NCBI GenBank assembly: GCA_021160245.1
Contig: JAGHCW010000198.1
Location: 1 to 15,792, forward strand
Length of the DNA: 15,792 bases
DNA from: a bacterium
Lineage (GTDB): Bacteria > B130-G9
Direction: 5' to 3'
The translations under genes were made by a program, and so were the position numbers. Shown one piece after another: positions 7,834-15,063 of the stretch (positions are counted from its first letter, which is position 1; every line of letters begins with the position of its first letter). A model generated the notes under the pieces. It worked only from the letters and a program-made list of their open reading frames with translations. It was not told the origin of the DNA and ran no database searches.

Positions 7834-7855
7834 TTGGGATACCATTTGGATACCA
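7834..7855. repeat. tandem 11-bp repeat upstream of the tRNA promoter
   Basis: On the plus strand, TTGGGATACCA (7834-7844) is followed directly by TTTGGATACCA (7845-7855), ten of eleven identical. The period equals one DNA helical turn, and the pair ends 5 bp upstream of the candidate -35 of tRNA-Leu. This is a typical place for an activator or UP-type element. Confidence 0.6.
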
Positions 7856-8030
7856 CCCGATATCGCTGCCACCGATTGATGCTATTCATTTTCATGTGGA
7901 TCAGATTCGGTTATATTACGTGCCTTGTCAAGAGCGCTGATTGCTTCTTTGAGTTGATCCTGATGCAAATGCAATATCTCACGGCAAGCGCACCAACTCG
8001 GAGCAGGAAAGGAGCAAGGCCCGAGCTTGG

Positions 8031-10055
8031 CTACTCGTGGAATTGAACCATCGACATCAGCCCCGCGAGTCTCGTGCGGCTGGGACTCTCGAGTTTGATG
8101 GACGAGATCACAATGTTGCCACTGCCGTAGAATCTCAACGCGATATGCTTCACCATGCGTTTCTCAAAAACCCATTCAGGTCGAGAGCCGAGATCGATAT
8201 TGACGAGGTCGAAGCTCCCGGCGTCAACGTGCGTGCTAGGGTCGCCCTCTAGCCATCTGGATGAGGTAAGCTGCATCGCGGGTTCTTTCCGAACCTCCCT
8301 CGGGCGAATCTCTGATCTTGGATTGTCTCGCGTCTCATCCTCCGGCAGTAGTATCCACACTAGCTGGCAATCGATGCTTCTGGACAATTGTGTGCGATCA
8401 ATTGAGATAACGACATTGGCGATCCCAAGCGTTGAAGTATTCAGAAGAGGGCTTGTCAGAACGGCGGCTTCGCTCTCTGTGATTCTCATATTGATGGCCG
8501 TGTTCAGACCTTTGTTGGCTTCATCAGAGGAGTCGATCATGGAGAGCTCGGCGCCGCTACACTTCCATTGAGAGAGGGGAAATCCACCCGGTCCCCAGAA
8601 GAGGCTCTTTTGGCCATAACTCAACTTCCCGAAGCGCGCCGCCAATTGTTTGCATTGCAGGGAGAGCTCGTTGTCCTGCTGAGCACCGAAGCCGACCATT
8701 TTGAAGAAGAATTCGGGAGCGGCATGGTCCTCATATAAGTAGTTTATCAGTTTCTCGCACCTGAATTTGCCTGCCGATGTGCTGTCGTACTCGCTGATCC
8801 GAGACAGATTGAACTGTGGGTCAATGTTGGCAAAGTATAGAACAGTCCCCGGTTTGGGTGTTCCCACAACTCCCCAGATTGAGCTGAGAGCCTTTCGGAT
8901 CGGTATGGATTCGCTCCAGGTTCGGGTATTCATGTAGGCAAATGGGATTTGGCCGATGAAGAGAAGGATTGCGGCCGCGGAACCGATTGAGGCCAGTCGC
9001 TTAGTCCAGTGGAACCTGGTGAATTTGCCTGCCAGCTTTCGAACACCGATGACGAGGCACCATGCCACCGCCATGGTGTAGCCGGCGCTCGGGACATAAA
9101 CAAATCGCTCCTGGGGCTCAATCTGAAGGGGCGGCAAGAAGGGCAGAAGCAGAAATACTAGTGCGAAAATATACTGCCTCCTCGCAAATGGTATCATGGC
9201 GAGCAGCAATACCCATATCTGATTTGGGAAAAATGCCAGTCGAAGGTACTGGCCCATTTTGGCGAAGAGGCCAAGTGGATCGTCCAAGAATAGCCTCATG
9301 TAGCTCACATTCTGTTCATATCGAGCGATCCTGAAGACGATATAGACGGCAAGTATGAGCAAAAACGGCGAGGCGTTCTTCGCTATCGCGATGACAGAGT
9401 CTTTTAGGCGAGTGCTCCTAACTCTTGTGCACGCGTCGAATGCGATCATGACAAATGGAAGCGTTACCCCAACCTCCTTTGAGCCAAGACACAGGACAAC
9501 GAACACGCCGGTGAAGATGAGCCATTTGCGAATTTGAGCGGGCGTTCCACGCTGTCGAGCGTCGAGGTAACGGCTGAAGGCAAGAAGAGACGCAAGATAA
9601 AACGTCAAACATGAGACGTCAAAGAGCGACACGATCAGACAGATGCACTCGCTATGTATCGGGTGAGTGGCGAATATCAGCGCCGAGGCGACGCTCACGA
9701 ATCTGTTTCGGAAGAGAACCTTTGCCAATGAAAAGACCAGGAATACGTTGATAAGATGAATAAAGATGAGCATAAAGCGATAGCCTACGTAGTTGGACTC
9801 GAACAGAGCGTATCCAATACGGAAGATAACCATCGCTGTGGGTCGGCAGAAGTTCCATAGCCCGTTCCAAGTCTGGTCGATTAGCGCCGCAAGAGAGAAC
9901 GGCAGCATGTGGGCGAAGGTCTCCGGAATCGGAAAGTCATCCAGGCTCACGCCATATATCAGAAGCGACACTAAGACCGTCAAAGGTATGAATACATACC
10001 ACCGCGAGAGAAACTCAGCGGTCTTAGATTCCCAGTGTGTCAGGCCATTCTCCAT
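8031..10055 (-). CDS. polytopic membrane protein, TMTC/PMT-like (putative lipid-linked-sugar glycosyltransferase)
   Basis: The gene encodes 674 aa. The first membrane helix (VFIPLTVLVSLLIYGV, about 21-36) is followed by SLDDFPIP with the acidic pair Asp39/Asp40, as expected for the catalytic first loop of GT-C enzymes. Next come RPTAMVIFRIGYALF (71-85), YRFMLIFIHLINVFLVFSLAKVLF (92-115) and ALIFATHPIHSECICLIVS (125-143). The R-P-(x)n-HP(V/I)HSE series is the signature of the TMTC/DUF1736-related group, whose eukaryotic members are O-mannosyltransferases. About ten helices run to roughly residue 365. The C-terminal 300 residues look soluble and extracytoplasmic (from TRTWSESIPIRKAL onward) rather than tetratricopeptide repeats. 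Donor and acceptor are unknown. The ATG at 10055 lacks a clear Shine-Dalgarno sequence. A candidate promoter lies 115 bp upstream. Confidence 0.78.
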   Translation of the reverse strand: MENGLTHWESKTAEFLSRWYVFIPLTVLVSLLIYGVSLDDFPIPETFAHMLPFSLAALIDQTWNGLWNFCRPTAMVIFRIGYALFESNYVGYRFMLIFIHLINVFLVFSLAKVLFRNRFVSVASALIFATHPIHSECICLIVSLFDVSCLTFYLASLLAFSRYLDARQRGTPAQIRKWLIFTGVFVVLCLGSKEVGVTLPFVMIAFDACTRVRSTRLKDSVIAIAKNASPFLLILAVYIVFRIARYEQNVSYMRLFLDDPLGLFAKMGQYLRLAFFPNQIWVLLLAMIPFARRQYIFALVFLLLPFLPPLQIEPQERFVYVPSAGYTMAVAWCLVIGVRKLAGKFTRFHWTKRLASIGSAAAILLFIGQIPFAYMNTRTWSESIPIRKALSSIWGVVGTPKPGTVLYFANIDPQFNLSRISEYDSTSAGKFRCEKLINYLYEDHAAPEFFFKMVGFGAQQDNELSLQCKQLAARFGKLSYGQKSLFWGPGGFPLSQWKCSGAELSMIDSSDEANKGLNTAINMRITESEAAVLTSPLLNTSTLGIANVVISIDRTQLSRSIDCQLVWILLPEDETRDNPRSEIRPREVRKEPAMQLTSSRWLEGDPSTHVDAGSFDLVNIDLGSRPEWVFEKRMVKHIALRFYGSGNIVISSIKLESPSRTRLAGLMSMVQFHE

Positions 10056-10399
10056 GACGAGAAGACTGCCAGTTCCCTACCGTCTTTGCAACCCTGGCCC
10101 AAGAAGGAGATGACTATTTTATGTATTCGCTCTCGACGAGGCGCAGTATCGCTTTCGCCCGATGAGCTCATTATCTACACGGATTGGCTGACGTTTAACT
10201 CGATCGTTGACGAAAGAGGTTGCAAAACAAACCCGTGCCGCTTAACCTCAACTTGCATGATATGAGGAGGCAATTCTCATCTGGAGACCGTCCAAATGTG
10301 AATTGCGCCGCGTCGAGGCCTGATTCCCGTTCTGGGCAACCTCCATATTCGCCATTCGCTAAACATTCCGATTCAGCTTGAGGGGACAACGTCAAAGAG
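10056..10399. other. 344-bp divergent intergenic region
   Basis: This region separates the minus-strand GT-C-like gene from the plus-strand transporter. I see no convincing gene in it. A minus-strand promoter candidate is listed separately. For the transporter I found no convincing -35/-10 pair. ATGAG at 10262-10266 and CTCAT at 10276-10280 form a weak inverted repeat on the plus strand, with GAGGAGG between the arms. Confidence 0.6.
10170..10198 (-). promoter_or_regulatory. candidate promoter for the TMTC-like gene
   Basis: On the minus strand, TTAAAC (+ 10193-10198) is followed after 17 bp by GATAAT (+ 10170-10175). The -10 matches five of six consensus bases and the -35 four of six. It would start transcription about 105-110 nt upstream of the ATG at 10055. 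Seen by eye only. Confidence 0.3.
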
Positions 10400-11773
10400 A
10401 TGACCGATAAGCCGACCAGAAGAGCCGCGCTGCTCATCGCGGTCATCTCATCATTCCTGATCCCGTTCGTGAGTTCCGCCGTCAACATCGCGCTGCCCAC
10501 CATCGGCAAGGAGTTTGGGAGCAATGCCCTCGCGCTAGGCTGGATTTCGACCTCATATCTGCTTGCATCGGCGATGTTCCTCGTGCCGTTCGGGCGACTC
10601 TCCGACATCTATGGCCGGAAGCGACTCCTAAAATGCGGCATGTTCATTTACATAATCGCCTCGTTCTTCTGCATCATCTCAGACTCCGCCTCGTTTCTGA
10701 TAGCGTCCCGCTGCCTGCAAGGGATTGGAGCCGCGCTGTTCTTTGCGCCATCTCTCGCCATTCTGGTCACGGTTTTCCCGGAGAACAAACGAGGCAAGGC
10801 CCTGGGGATAGCTATCGCCTCGGTCTATCTTGGCCTTTCTGCAGGTCCATCCATCGGCGGCATTATGACGCAACATCTAGGCTGGCGGAGCATTTTTGCC
10901 GTCAACTTCGCACTCGGCGCCTTGGTCATCATCGTCATCTACACAATGCTGAAGGGCGAATGGGCGGGCGCAAAAGGGGAGAAGTTCGACCTCACTGGCT
11001 CCGTTATCTATAGCCTCGTCCTTGTTGCGACCATATATGGTTTCTCACATTTGTCAGAGTCGCTTGGCCACTGGTTCTTTGGAGCAGGCGTAGTCGGGCT
11101 GATAGCGTTCATCGCATTTGAGATGAGGCAGGAAAGTCCAGTCCTCAATGTCAAACTCTTCGCGGGGAACCGGGTCTTTGCGCTGTCCAACGTTGCGGCG
11201 CTCGTCAACTACAGCGCGACTGCCGCCGTAGTGTTTCTGCTTAGCCTTTACTTGCAGGCGATCAAAGGCCTCAGCCCGCAGGACGCCGGCCTTATCATGC
11301 TATGGCAGCCCATAACGCAGGCGATTATTTCGCCATTTGCTGGAAGACTTTCCGATAAAGTTGAGCCTCGAATAGTCGCCTCGGTCGGCATGTTCCTGAC
11401 CGCTGTTGGGCTTGTCCTTTTGGCATTCTTGGGTGACGCAACCTCGCTTACTTACGTTCGCGCGGTCCTAATCCTCATTGGGCTTGGGCTTGCGCTATTT
11501 TCATCCCCAAACACGAACGCCGTGATGAGTTCTGTCGATAAGAAGCACTATGGCTTCGCCTCGGCCACTGTCAGCACGTTCCGCCTCATCGGGATGACGC
11601 TCAGCATGGGCATCGTGATGCTGCTCCTATCGCTCTATATCGGCGAGGCGCAGCTGGCGCCTGCGCACCACGCCGGTTTCCTCGACGCCCTCAGGATGAC
11701 CTTCGCCATCTTCGCCGCTCTATGTGCCGCCGGCGTTCTTGCCTCGTTCGCCCGAGGCAAGCTGCGCGCCTAG
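10400..11773 (+). CDS. MFS transporter, DHA2 (EmrB/QacA) family
   Basis: The gene encodes 457 aa, with fourteen hydrophobic segments expected for DHA2 drug:H+ antiporters. Motifs seen: motif A GRLSDIYGRKR (65-75) between helices 2 and 3; motif B RCLQGIGAAL (104-113) in helix 4; motif C LGLSAGPSIGG (144-154) in helix 5, the antiporter motif; and GWRSIFAVNF (161-170). The helix-1 signature, usually LD(x)(x)VVNVALP, reads PFVSSAVNIALP, so the familiar acidic residue is missing and proton coupling or specificity may differ. It probably exports a small hydrophobic compound or metabolite across the inner membrane. The ATG at 10400 has only a weak AAAGAG ahead of it; a stronger GAGGGGA lies too far upstream. 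It is the only confident plus-strand gene and uses the word GCCTCG heavily, often as Ala-Ser codons (GCC TCG). A 9-bp hairpin lies at its 3' end. Confidence 0.9.
   Translation: MTDKPTRRAALLIAVISSFLIPFVSSAVNIALPTIGKEFGSNALALGWISTSYLLASAMFLVPFGRLSDIYGRKRLLKCGMFIYIIASFFCIISDSASFLIASRCLQGIGAALFFAPSLAILVTVFPENKRGKALGIAIASVYLGLSAGPSIGGIMTQHLGWRSIFAVNFALGALVIIVIYTMLKGEWAGAKGEKFDLTGSVIYSLVLVATIYGFSHLSESLGHWFFGAGVVGLIAFIAFEMRQESPVLNVKLFAGNRVFALSNVAALVNYSATAAVVFLLSLYLQAIKGLSPQDAGLIMLWQPITQAIISPFAGRLSDKVEPRIVASVGMFLTAVGLVLLAFLGDATSLTYVRAVLILIGLGLALFSSPNTNAVMSSVDKKHYGFASATVSTFRLIGMTLSMGIVMLLLSLYIGEAQLAPAHHAGFLDALRMTFAIFAALCAAGVLASFARGKLRA
11738..11761 (+). repeat. perfect 9-bp inverted repeat at the 3' end of the transporter gene
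   Basis: CTTGCCTCG (11738-11746) and CGAGGCAAG (11753-11761) are perfect reverse complements with a 6-nt loop TTCGCC. The arms are two inverted copies of the word that is over-represented across the window. The hairpin ends 10 bp before the stop codon at 11771-11773. No T-run follows directly, so it is not a classical intrinsic terminator, but it could slow or end transcription with help. Confidence 0.6.
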
Positions 11774-12268
11774 ATCCATTGCCGCAGGGGCAGTCATTTT
11801 CTGTTTGCCATCTACCCGAAAAATTAGATTGACGACAAAGGACATTGCGGGATGAGCACATTTATCGTGCTGTGGGGAGGCTATGAGCTTGGAAGGCGTC
11901 GGTCTGTGAGTTGCGTCCGCTGGGTGATTGTGGAGTGCGGCGGCTGGACACCGCTTTGGTTTGCCGCGGCCAGGCGCTGGCATCCACGCTATATTGATTG
12001 GCGTCCAGATCGAAATATCTGTCTGAAAGGCCAAGAAAGCAATCTACAAGAGAGTGATGTCAAGCCACCACCAATGAAAGCGGCGTCGAGCCACCGCACT
12101 CTAGAAGGCAGGCGCCATCTGAGTCAATCTGATTCTTCGGGATCTAAGGATTCACTTGACACAGGATACGATAACCATAGACAAGTACTTGATAATTCCG
12201 GCAATAAATAGGTTTCACCGGGACGGGCCGATGCTTCAGTCTGCAGCGAATGGGATGAGAAGCGGGGG
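11774..12268. other. about 500 bp without a convincing gene
   Basis: I see no recognisable gene. A 119-codon plus-strand frame (11852-12211) has an unnatural, Ser/Arg/Trp-rich product with no domain pattern. A perfect TTGACA stands at 12156-12161 but lacks a good -10 at 16-18 bp. Just after the transporter stop is a short TGCC/GGCA hairpin with a T-rich flank (about 11781-11805), too weak to call a terminator. Confidence 0.5.
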
Positions 12269-12586
12269 GTGATTTCGGAATCGATAGCACAGGGCATTAG
12301 ATCCGCCTTCACGACCCTAATTATGGAGACCTATGTAAATCCGTGGCGCCCTGTCCCGCCCACATTATGGCTCGTGTTCTGGTGTCTATGGTCAATGATA
12401 ACGACGCGGCGTAGAGCTAACTTGCCGTGGTCAAGGTGGCGAAGGTGGGCGCTCTATTATCTGGCAGTGATTCCCACACTGGGATGCGATGCCTTCGATG
12501 AATTATCAGACTATTTGAGGGGGAATATGCCGCCTCCAGAACCGTTCCCGGTCGCACCCACATCGTCTGAAGCCCGTGGAAGCTAA
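12269..12586 (+). CDS. hypothetical small membrane protein (doubtful)
   Basis: An open frame of 105 codons from GTG at 12269; an internal ATG at 12323 would give 87 aa. The product is tryptophan-rich. It has two moderately hydrophobic stretches, PPTLWLVFWCLWSMI and WALYYLAVIPTLGC, separated by a basic loop (TTRRRANLPWSRWRR), followed by an acidic/proline-rich tail (DAFDELSDYLRGNMPPPEPF). This is consistent with a small two-helix membrane protein. No family is recognised. There is no clear RBS at the ATG; the GTG has only a G-rich stretch. It lies alone in a gene-poor region, so chance openness is quite possible. Confidence 0.35.
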   Translation: MISESIAQGIRSAFTTLIMETYVNPWRPVPPTLWLVFWCLWSMITTRRRANLPWSRWRRWALYYLAVIPTLGCDAFDELSDYLRGNMPPPEPFPVAPTSSEARGS

Positions 12587-12951
12587 ATTGAGGTGATAGA
12601 GGCAGAGAAGGCTAGGTCAGCGAAGCGGGATGCGTCGAAGTAGGCTCCTGTTGCGAGGAAGATGCGTAGCAACGTGCTCAGGAGATGGTCTTGATCCGAG
12701 AGCAGGACGGGATGGCGACGCACTTCGACGACGCCTGGCGGGTGCCTATGGCACACGGGGGGGGGACCCACTCGAAGGGGCTGTTGGCCGGAACCCGCGT
12801 GGGGTGTAGCTCCCACCCGCCTGGGGGGCGGGCTCTCCAGCCTACAATTTGAGAGCCAGCCCGATAGGTTGAATCTGAGTCCCCATTACACATTGATTCT
12901 GGTGATTAACGAACCACTGAACCGCCGTCTGAAAAGCCCGCTATGCGTCGC
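12587..12951. other. 365-bp gene-free region between the small ORF and the peptidase
   Basis: No convincing protein gene. The first part (12587-12740) is featureless. The second part (12742-12857) is a dense series of GC-rich inverted repeats with a run of nine G residues at 12757-12765, listed separately. Two overlapping minus-strand frames here (12583-12816 and 12678-12893) look like chance or decayed reading frames. No intrinsic terminator with a T-run was found after the peptidase stop codon. Confidence 0.55.
12742..12857. repeat. cluster of four GC-rich inverted repeats (possible structured RNA or dispersed repeat)
   Basis: Four stem pairs lie within 116 bp. GTGCC-TAT-GGCAC is at 12742-12754. 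GTGGG (12799-12803) pairs with CCCAC (12812-12816). CCCGCC (12816-12821) pairs with GGCGGG (12827-12832) around TGGGG. GGCTCTC (12831-12837) pairs with GAGAGCC (12851-12857) around a 13-nt loop. Neighbouring stems share one or two bases, so they cannot all form at full length at once. A G9 run lies at 12757-12765. Which strand is transcribed, if any, is unknown. Confidence 0.5.
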
Positions 12952-14895
12952 TCAGCCAAGCGTCTTGATGGCGGCCATGGCATCGGACAGCAATTCGTCG
13001 GGGCTGATGGGCTTCCCAACGGCTTTTTTCATCCACAGGTCTGGGTAGATGTTGCCCAGAGCGCATATCCGCTCCAATTCTAAGGCGAGGTCGTGGCTCT
13101 TGAAGTAATTCTCAAGCTGGTGATTGATGATATGCCCAATCGGGTAGTCCGGCAAGTAGAGATAATTCGTAATCATGTGCGAATAGATGGCCAGGATGGA
13201 ATCGTCGGACTTGCCAAAGTGAGGCTCCCAATACTTGGCCCAAATGGCATTCGCGGCATCCAAGACGCTCCGCTTCAAATCGGCCGGTTTTGCGTCAGGG
13301 CACTTGTAGAGGTATCGCCAGGCGGCCATATCCACAAGCGACATTGCCGCAATCTCGCACGTCGATAGGTATGAATGTATCGCGGCTTCCGGGTTCGCCT
13401 CTTCGGCGGATATGCCGAGAACCTCTCTGTCTTTCCCCTGAAACAAGAACGCTATCGCCTCCGTGAAGGCCGTATTCGGAACACCCTCGAGCATTGTATG
13501 ATCGATCATATTCATGCTGATCGTCTGCTCCACAGTGTGGCCCAGCTCGTGCATAGCGATATTGAAAGCGTTGTAGTTCATCTTGCCATTCTCAGTGCGG
13601 ATTCTGAGCAGTGCCATTTCGTCTCGCATCCCGGCGCCGCGAGCGTGACCTGCGCTTCTTGATGGCTCGGCCCGGATATGAGTTGCGAGATATTGAGCCT
13701 TATCTCTCGAGAAGCCCAACTTCATGAGGATTTGCGGGATATTTTCGTTGAACGCATCGATATCCGGGTAATGCTTCTCAATGAGCCCGTCGAGCTCCGA
13801 TTGGCTCTCCATCGGCTTGAAGCCCTGATACCAGATGTCATAGGGTCTGAGATGGCGGCCCAATCGCTTCTTCATCTCCGTGGCTACATCACCCAGCGCC
13901 GGCGATGAAAGCAGTTGATCGAACATCTCCTCAGCCCTTGCCTCAGGAATCTCTCTGTGAAGGTTGAACCGGCGGTCAATCAGCGTCTTGTTGACTGTGT
14001 AGTATTTGTCCTGGCCCCGCTGGGCCTTGAAGACGTCAAACCAGATGGAATAACGGCGCTCACCCTCAGGCGTGAAGGCTTTGCTCTTGCCCGCCTCGTC
14101 AAAGCACTCATTGGTATATGGGCTCCAGACGGTCTTGCTGCTATTGATGACCTCGATCGGGATGGTCCCCTCGATGATATGTCTCATCACCCTCAGGATG
14201 AGTTCCTGCTTGGGCATGCCTTCGGGGTCGGCGTATAGCGCCTTTAGCTCGTCTCTTAGGCCCCAGTGCGAGATAAGCCGCTTTTCCTTCGTGTAGAGCC
14301 GCTTGCCGTCCTCGCCGACGAGGCAATTCATGAAGATATTGTAACCATTGATATATGTGTCGGCCTTGTTGACCGCGAGGAATATATTGTGCGAGACATC
14401 GGCCGGGACCCGGCTCTCGTAGTTCGCAAGCCTGACCTCTACCCATTTCTCCCGGCTCCATTCCGCATGATTCTTAATCATCGACTCGAATGTCTCCCGC
14501 TTGAAATTAAGCAGTATCACGAATGGGAGCTTGAGGTCGAATAGGTCGTCGGTTACGTGCTTGAACGGATTGAATCTCGCAAGCAGCTCATCTTGAGGCG
14601 AGAATGGGCCGAGCTCCAGATCTTTCCACTTGCTGAAACTCGTGTGGACCTCGAGAAGATGCCCGTGCAGTTTCTCAAACACGATCTCTAGTTTACCGCG
14701 AAACGCGGCGAGCTCCGTGGCATCATCTATGAAATACTTGAGGCAGAAATTGCCCAAGTCTTCCGGGGAGCCATCCTCTTTCTGCCAAAGCGAAAGTACT
14801 TGCTCAAAACCATTCTTGAATCGCTCTTTGCTCTTGAACCGCTTGCTCACCTCACCAAAGGTCTGCTCTCGCAGCTCGCTGGGAACATCAAACAT
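12952..14895 (-). CDS. zinc metallopeptidase, gluzincin type (M2/M3-like, HELGH)
   Basis: The gene encodes 647 aa from the ATG at 14895, chosen because AAAGGAG lies 5 nt upstream; an in-frame ATG at 14937 would add 14 residues but has no RBS. The zinc site is clear: AMHELGHTVEQTI (His449, Glu450, His453), then FTEAIAF with the third ligand Glu479, 26 residues after the second His. This is the spacing of gluzincins such as thimet oligopeptidase (M3) and ACE (M2). The C-terminus has DYPIGHIINHQLENYF, the helical segment with Tyr/His that binds substrate in related enzymes, and GNIYPDLWMKKAVGKPIS. The N-terminal two-thirds is helical and matches no family I can name confidently. No signal peptide is seen, so it is probably a cytoplasmic oligopeptidase. 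It is monocistronic as far as can be seen, with a repeat-rich leader upstream. Confidence 0.85.
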   Translation of the reverse strand: MFDVPSELREQTFGEVSKRFKSKERFKNGFEQVLSLWQKEDGSPEDLGNFCLKYFIDDATELAAFRGKLEIVFEKLHGHLLEVHTSFSKWKDLELGPFSPQDELLARFNPFKHVTDDLFDLKLPFVILLNFKRETFESMIKNHAEWSREKWVEVRLANYESRVPADVSHNIFLAVNKADTYINGYNIFMNCLVGEDGKRLYTKEKRLISHWGLRDELKALYADPEGMPKQELILRVMRHIIEGTIPIEVINSSKTVWSPYTNECFDEAGKSKAFTPEGERRYSIWFDVFKAQRGQDKYYTVNKTLIDRRFNLHREIPEARAEEMFDQLLSSPALGDVATEMKKRLGRHLRPYDIWYQGFKPMESQSELDGLIEKHYPDIDAFNENIPQILMKLGFSRDKAQYLATHIRAEPSRSAGHARGAGMRDEMALLRIRTENGKMNYNAFNIAMHELGHTVEQTISMNMIDHTMLEGVPNTAFTEAIAFLFQGKDREVLGISAEEANPEAAIHSYLSTCEIAAMSLVDMAAWRYLYKCPDAKPADLKRSVLDAANAIWAKYWEPHFGKSDDSILAIYSHMITNYLYLPDYPIGHIINHQLENYFKSHDLALELERICALGNIYPDLWMKKAVGKPISPDELLSDAMAAIKTLG

Positions 14896-14900
14896 AGGAA

Positions 14901-14907
14901 CTCCTTT
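14901..14907 (-). promoter_or_regulatory. ribosome binding site fixing the peptidase start
   Basis: AAAGGAG on the minus strand, followed by TTCCT and then the ATG at 14895. It is the best Shine-Dalgarno match in the neighbourhood and shows that the in-frame ATG at 14937 is probably not the start. Confidence 0.8.
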
Positions 14908-14917
14908 TTTCATTTGA

Positions 14918-14935
14918 GCGAACATCTGAGTTCGC
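14918..14935. promoter_or_regulatory. perfect inverted repeat ahead of the peptidase RBS (operator or leader hairpin)
   Basis: GCGAAC (14918-14923) and GTTCGC (14930-14935) are perfect reverse complements around six bases. The element ends 10 bp upstream of the RBS, so it can act either as an operator for a dimeric regulator or as an RNA hairpin next to the RBS. GAAC-N6-GTTC resembles LexA-type boxes (GAAC-N4-GTTC or GAAC-N7-GTTC), but the spacing fits neither. Confidence 0.45.
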
Positions 14936-14978
14936 ACCTATCGAAATAACGCTAATGATCGTAAATGGACTGCCGCCC

Positions 14979-14998
14979 GGCAGACTCCAATCTGCCGC
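14979..14998. repeat. 7-bp inverted repeat in the peptidase leader
   Basis: CGGCAGA (14979-14985) and TCTGCCG (14992-14998) are perfect reverse complements with a 6-nt loop. CTGCC at 14970-14974 can pair instead with GGCAG at 14980-14984, so two hairpins compete for the same bases. A second copy of the 11-mer CCCGGCAGACT (14976-14986) occurs at 15052-15062. Confidence 0.5.
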
Positions 14999-15010
14999 GT
15001 CGCTTTTTAT

Positions 15011-15030
15011 CTCATTCGTCCTCATTCGTC
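15011..15030. repeat. perfect 10-bp tandem repeat
   Basis: CTCATTCGTC occurs twice back to back (15011-15020 and 15021-15030). The period of one helical turn upstream of the peptidase gene would suit a regulator binding site, but a chance duplication is possible. Confidence 0.7.
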
Positions 15031-15063
15031 GCATTAGACCAAGCCAATGATCCCGGCAGACTG

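Noticed and set aside
10195-10608. Minus-strand 137-codon frame across the transporter start
   Set aside because: Its 3' part covers the divergent intergenic region and its 5' part is antisense to the transporter's conserved helix 1-2 region; the product has no family pattern.
12156-12161. Perfect TTGACA -35 box on the plus strand
   Set aside because: At 16-18 bp downstream only TAGACA/AGACAA-like sequences occur, poor -10 boxes, and no sure gene follows.
11852-12211. Plus-strand 119-codon frame
   Set aside because: The product has no hydrophobic or domain pattern, a Ser/Arg-rich C-terminal half and no RBS; most likely chance.
14896-14937. Longer start for the peptidase at ATG 14937
   Set aside because: No RBS precedes it, the added residues span the inverted repeat at 14918-14935, and a strong RBS sits correctly before the ATG at 14895.
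14979-15009. Hairpin followed by CGTCGCTTTTT read as a plus-strand terminator
   Set aside because: No plus-strand gene lies upstream to terminate, and the T-run starts 6 nt after the stem. Read on the minus strand there is no T-run.
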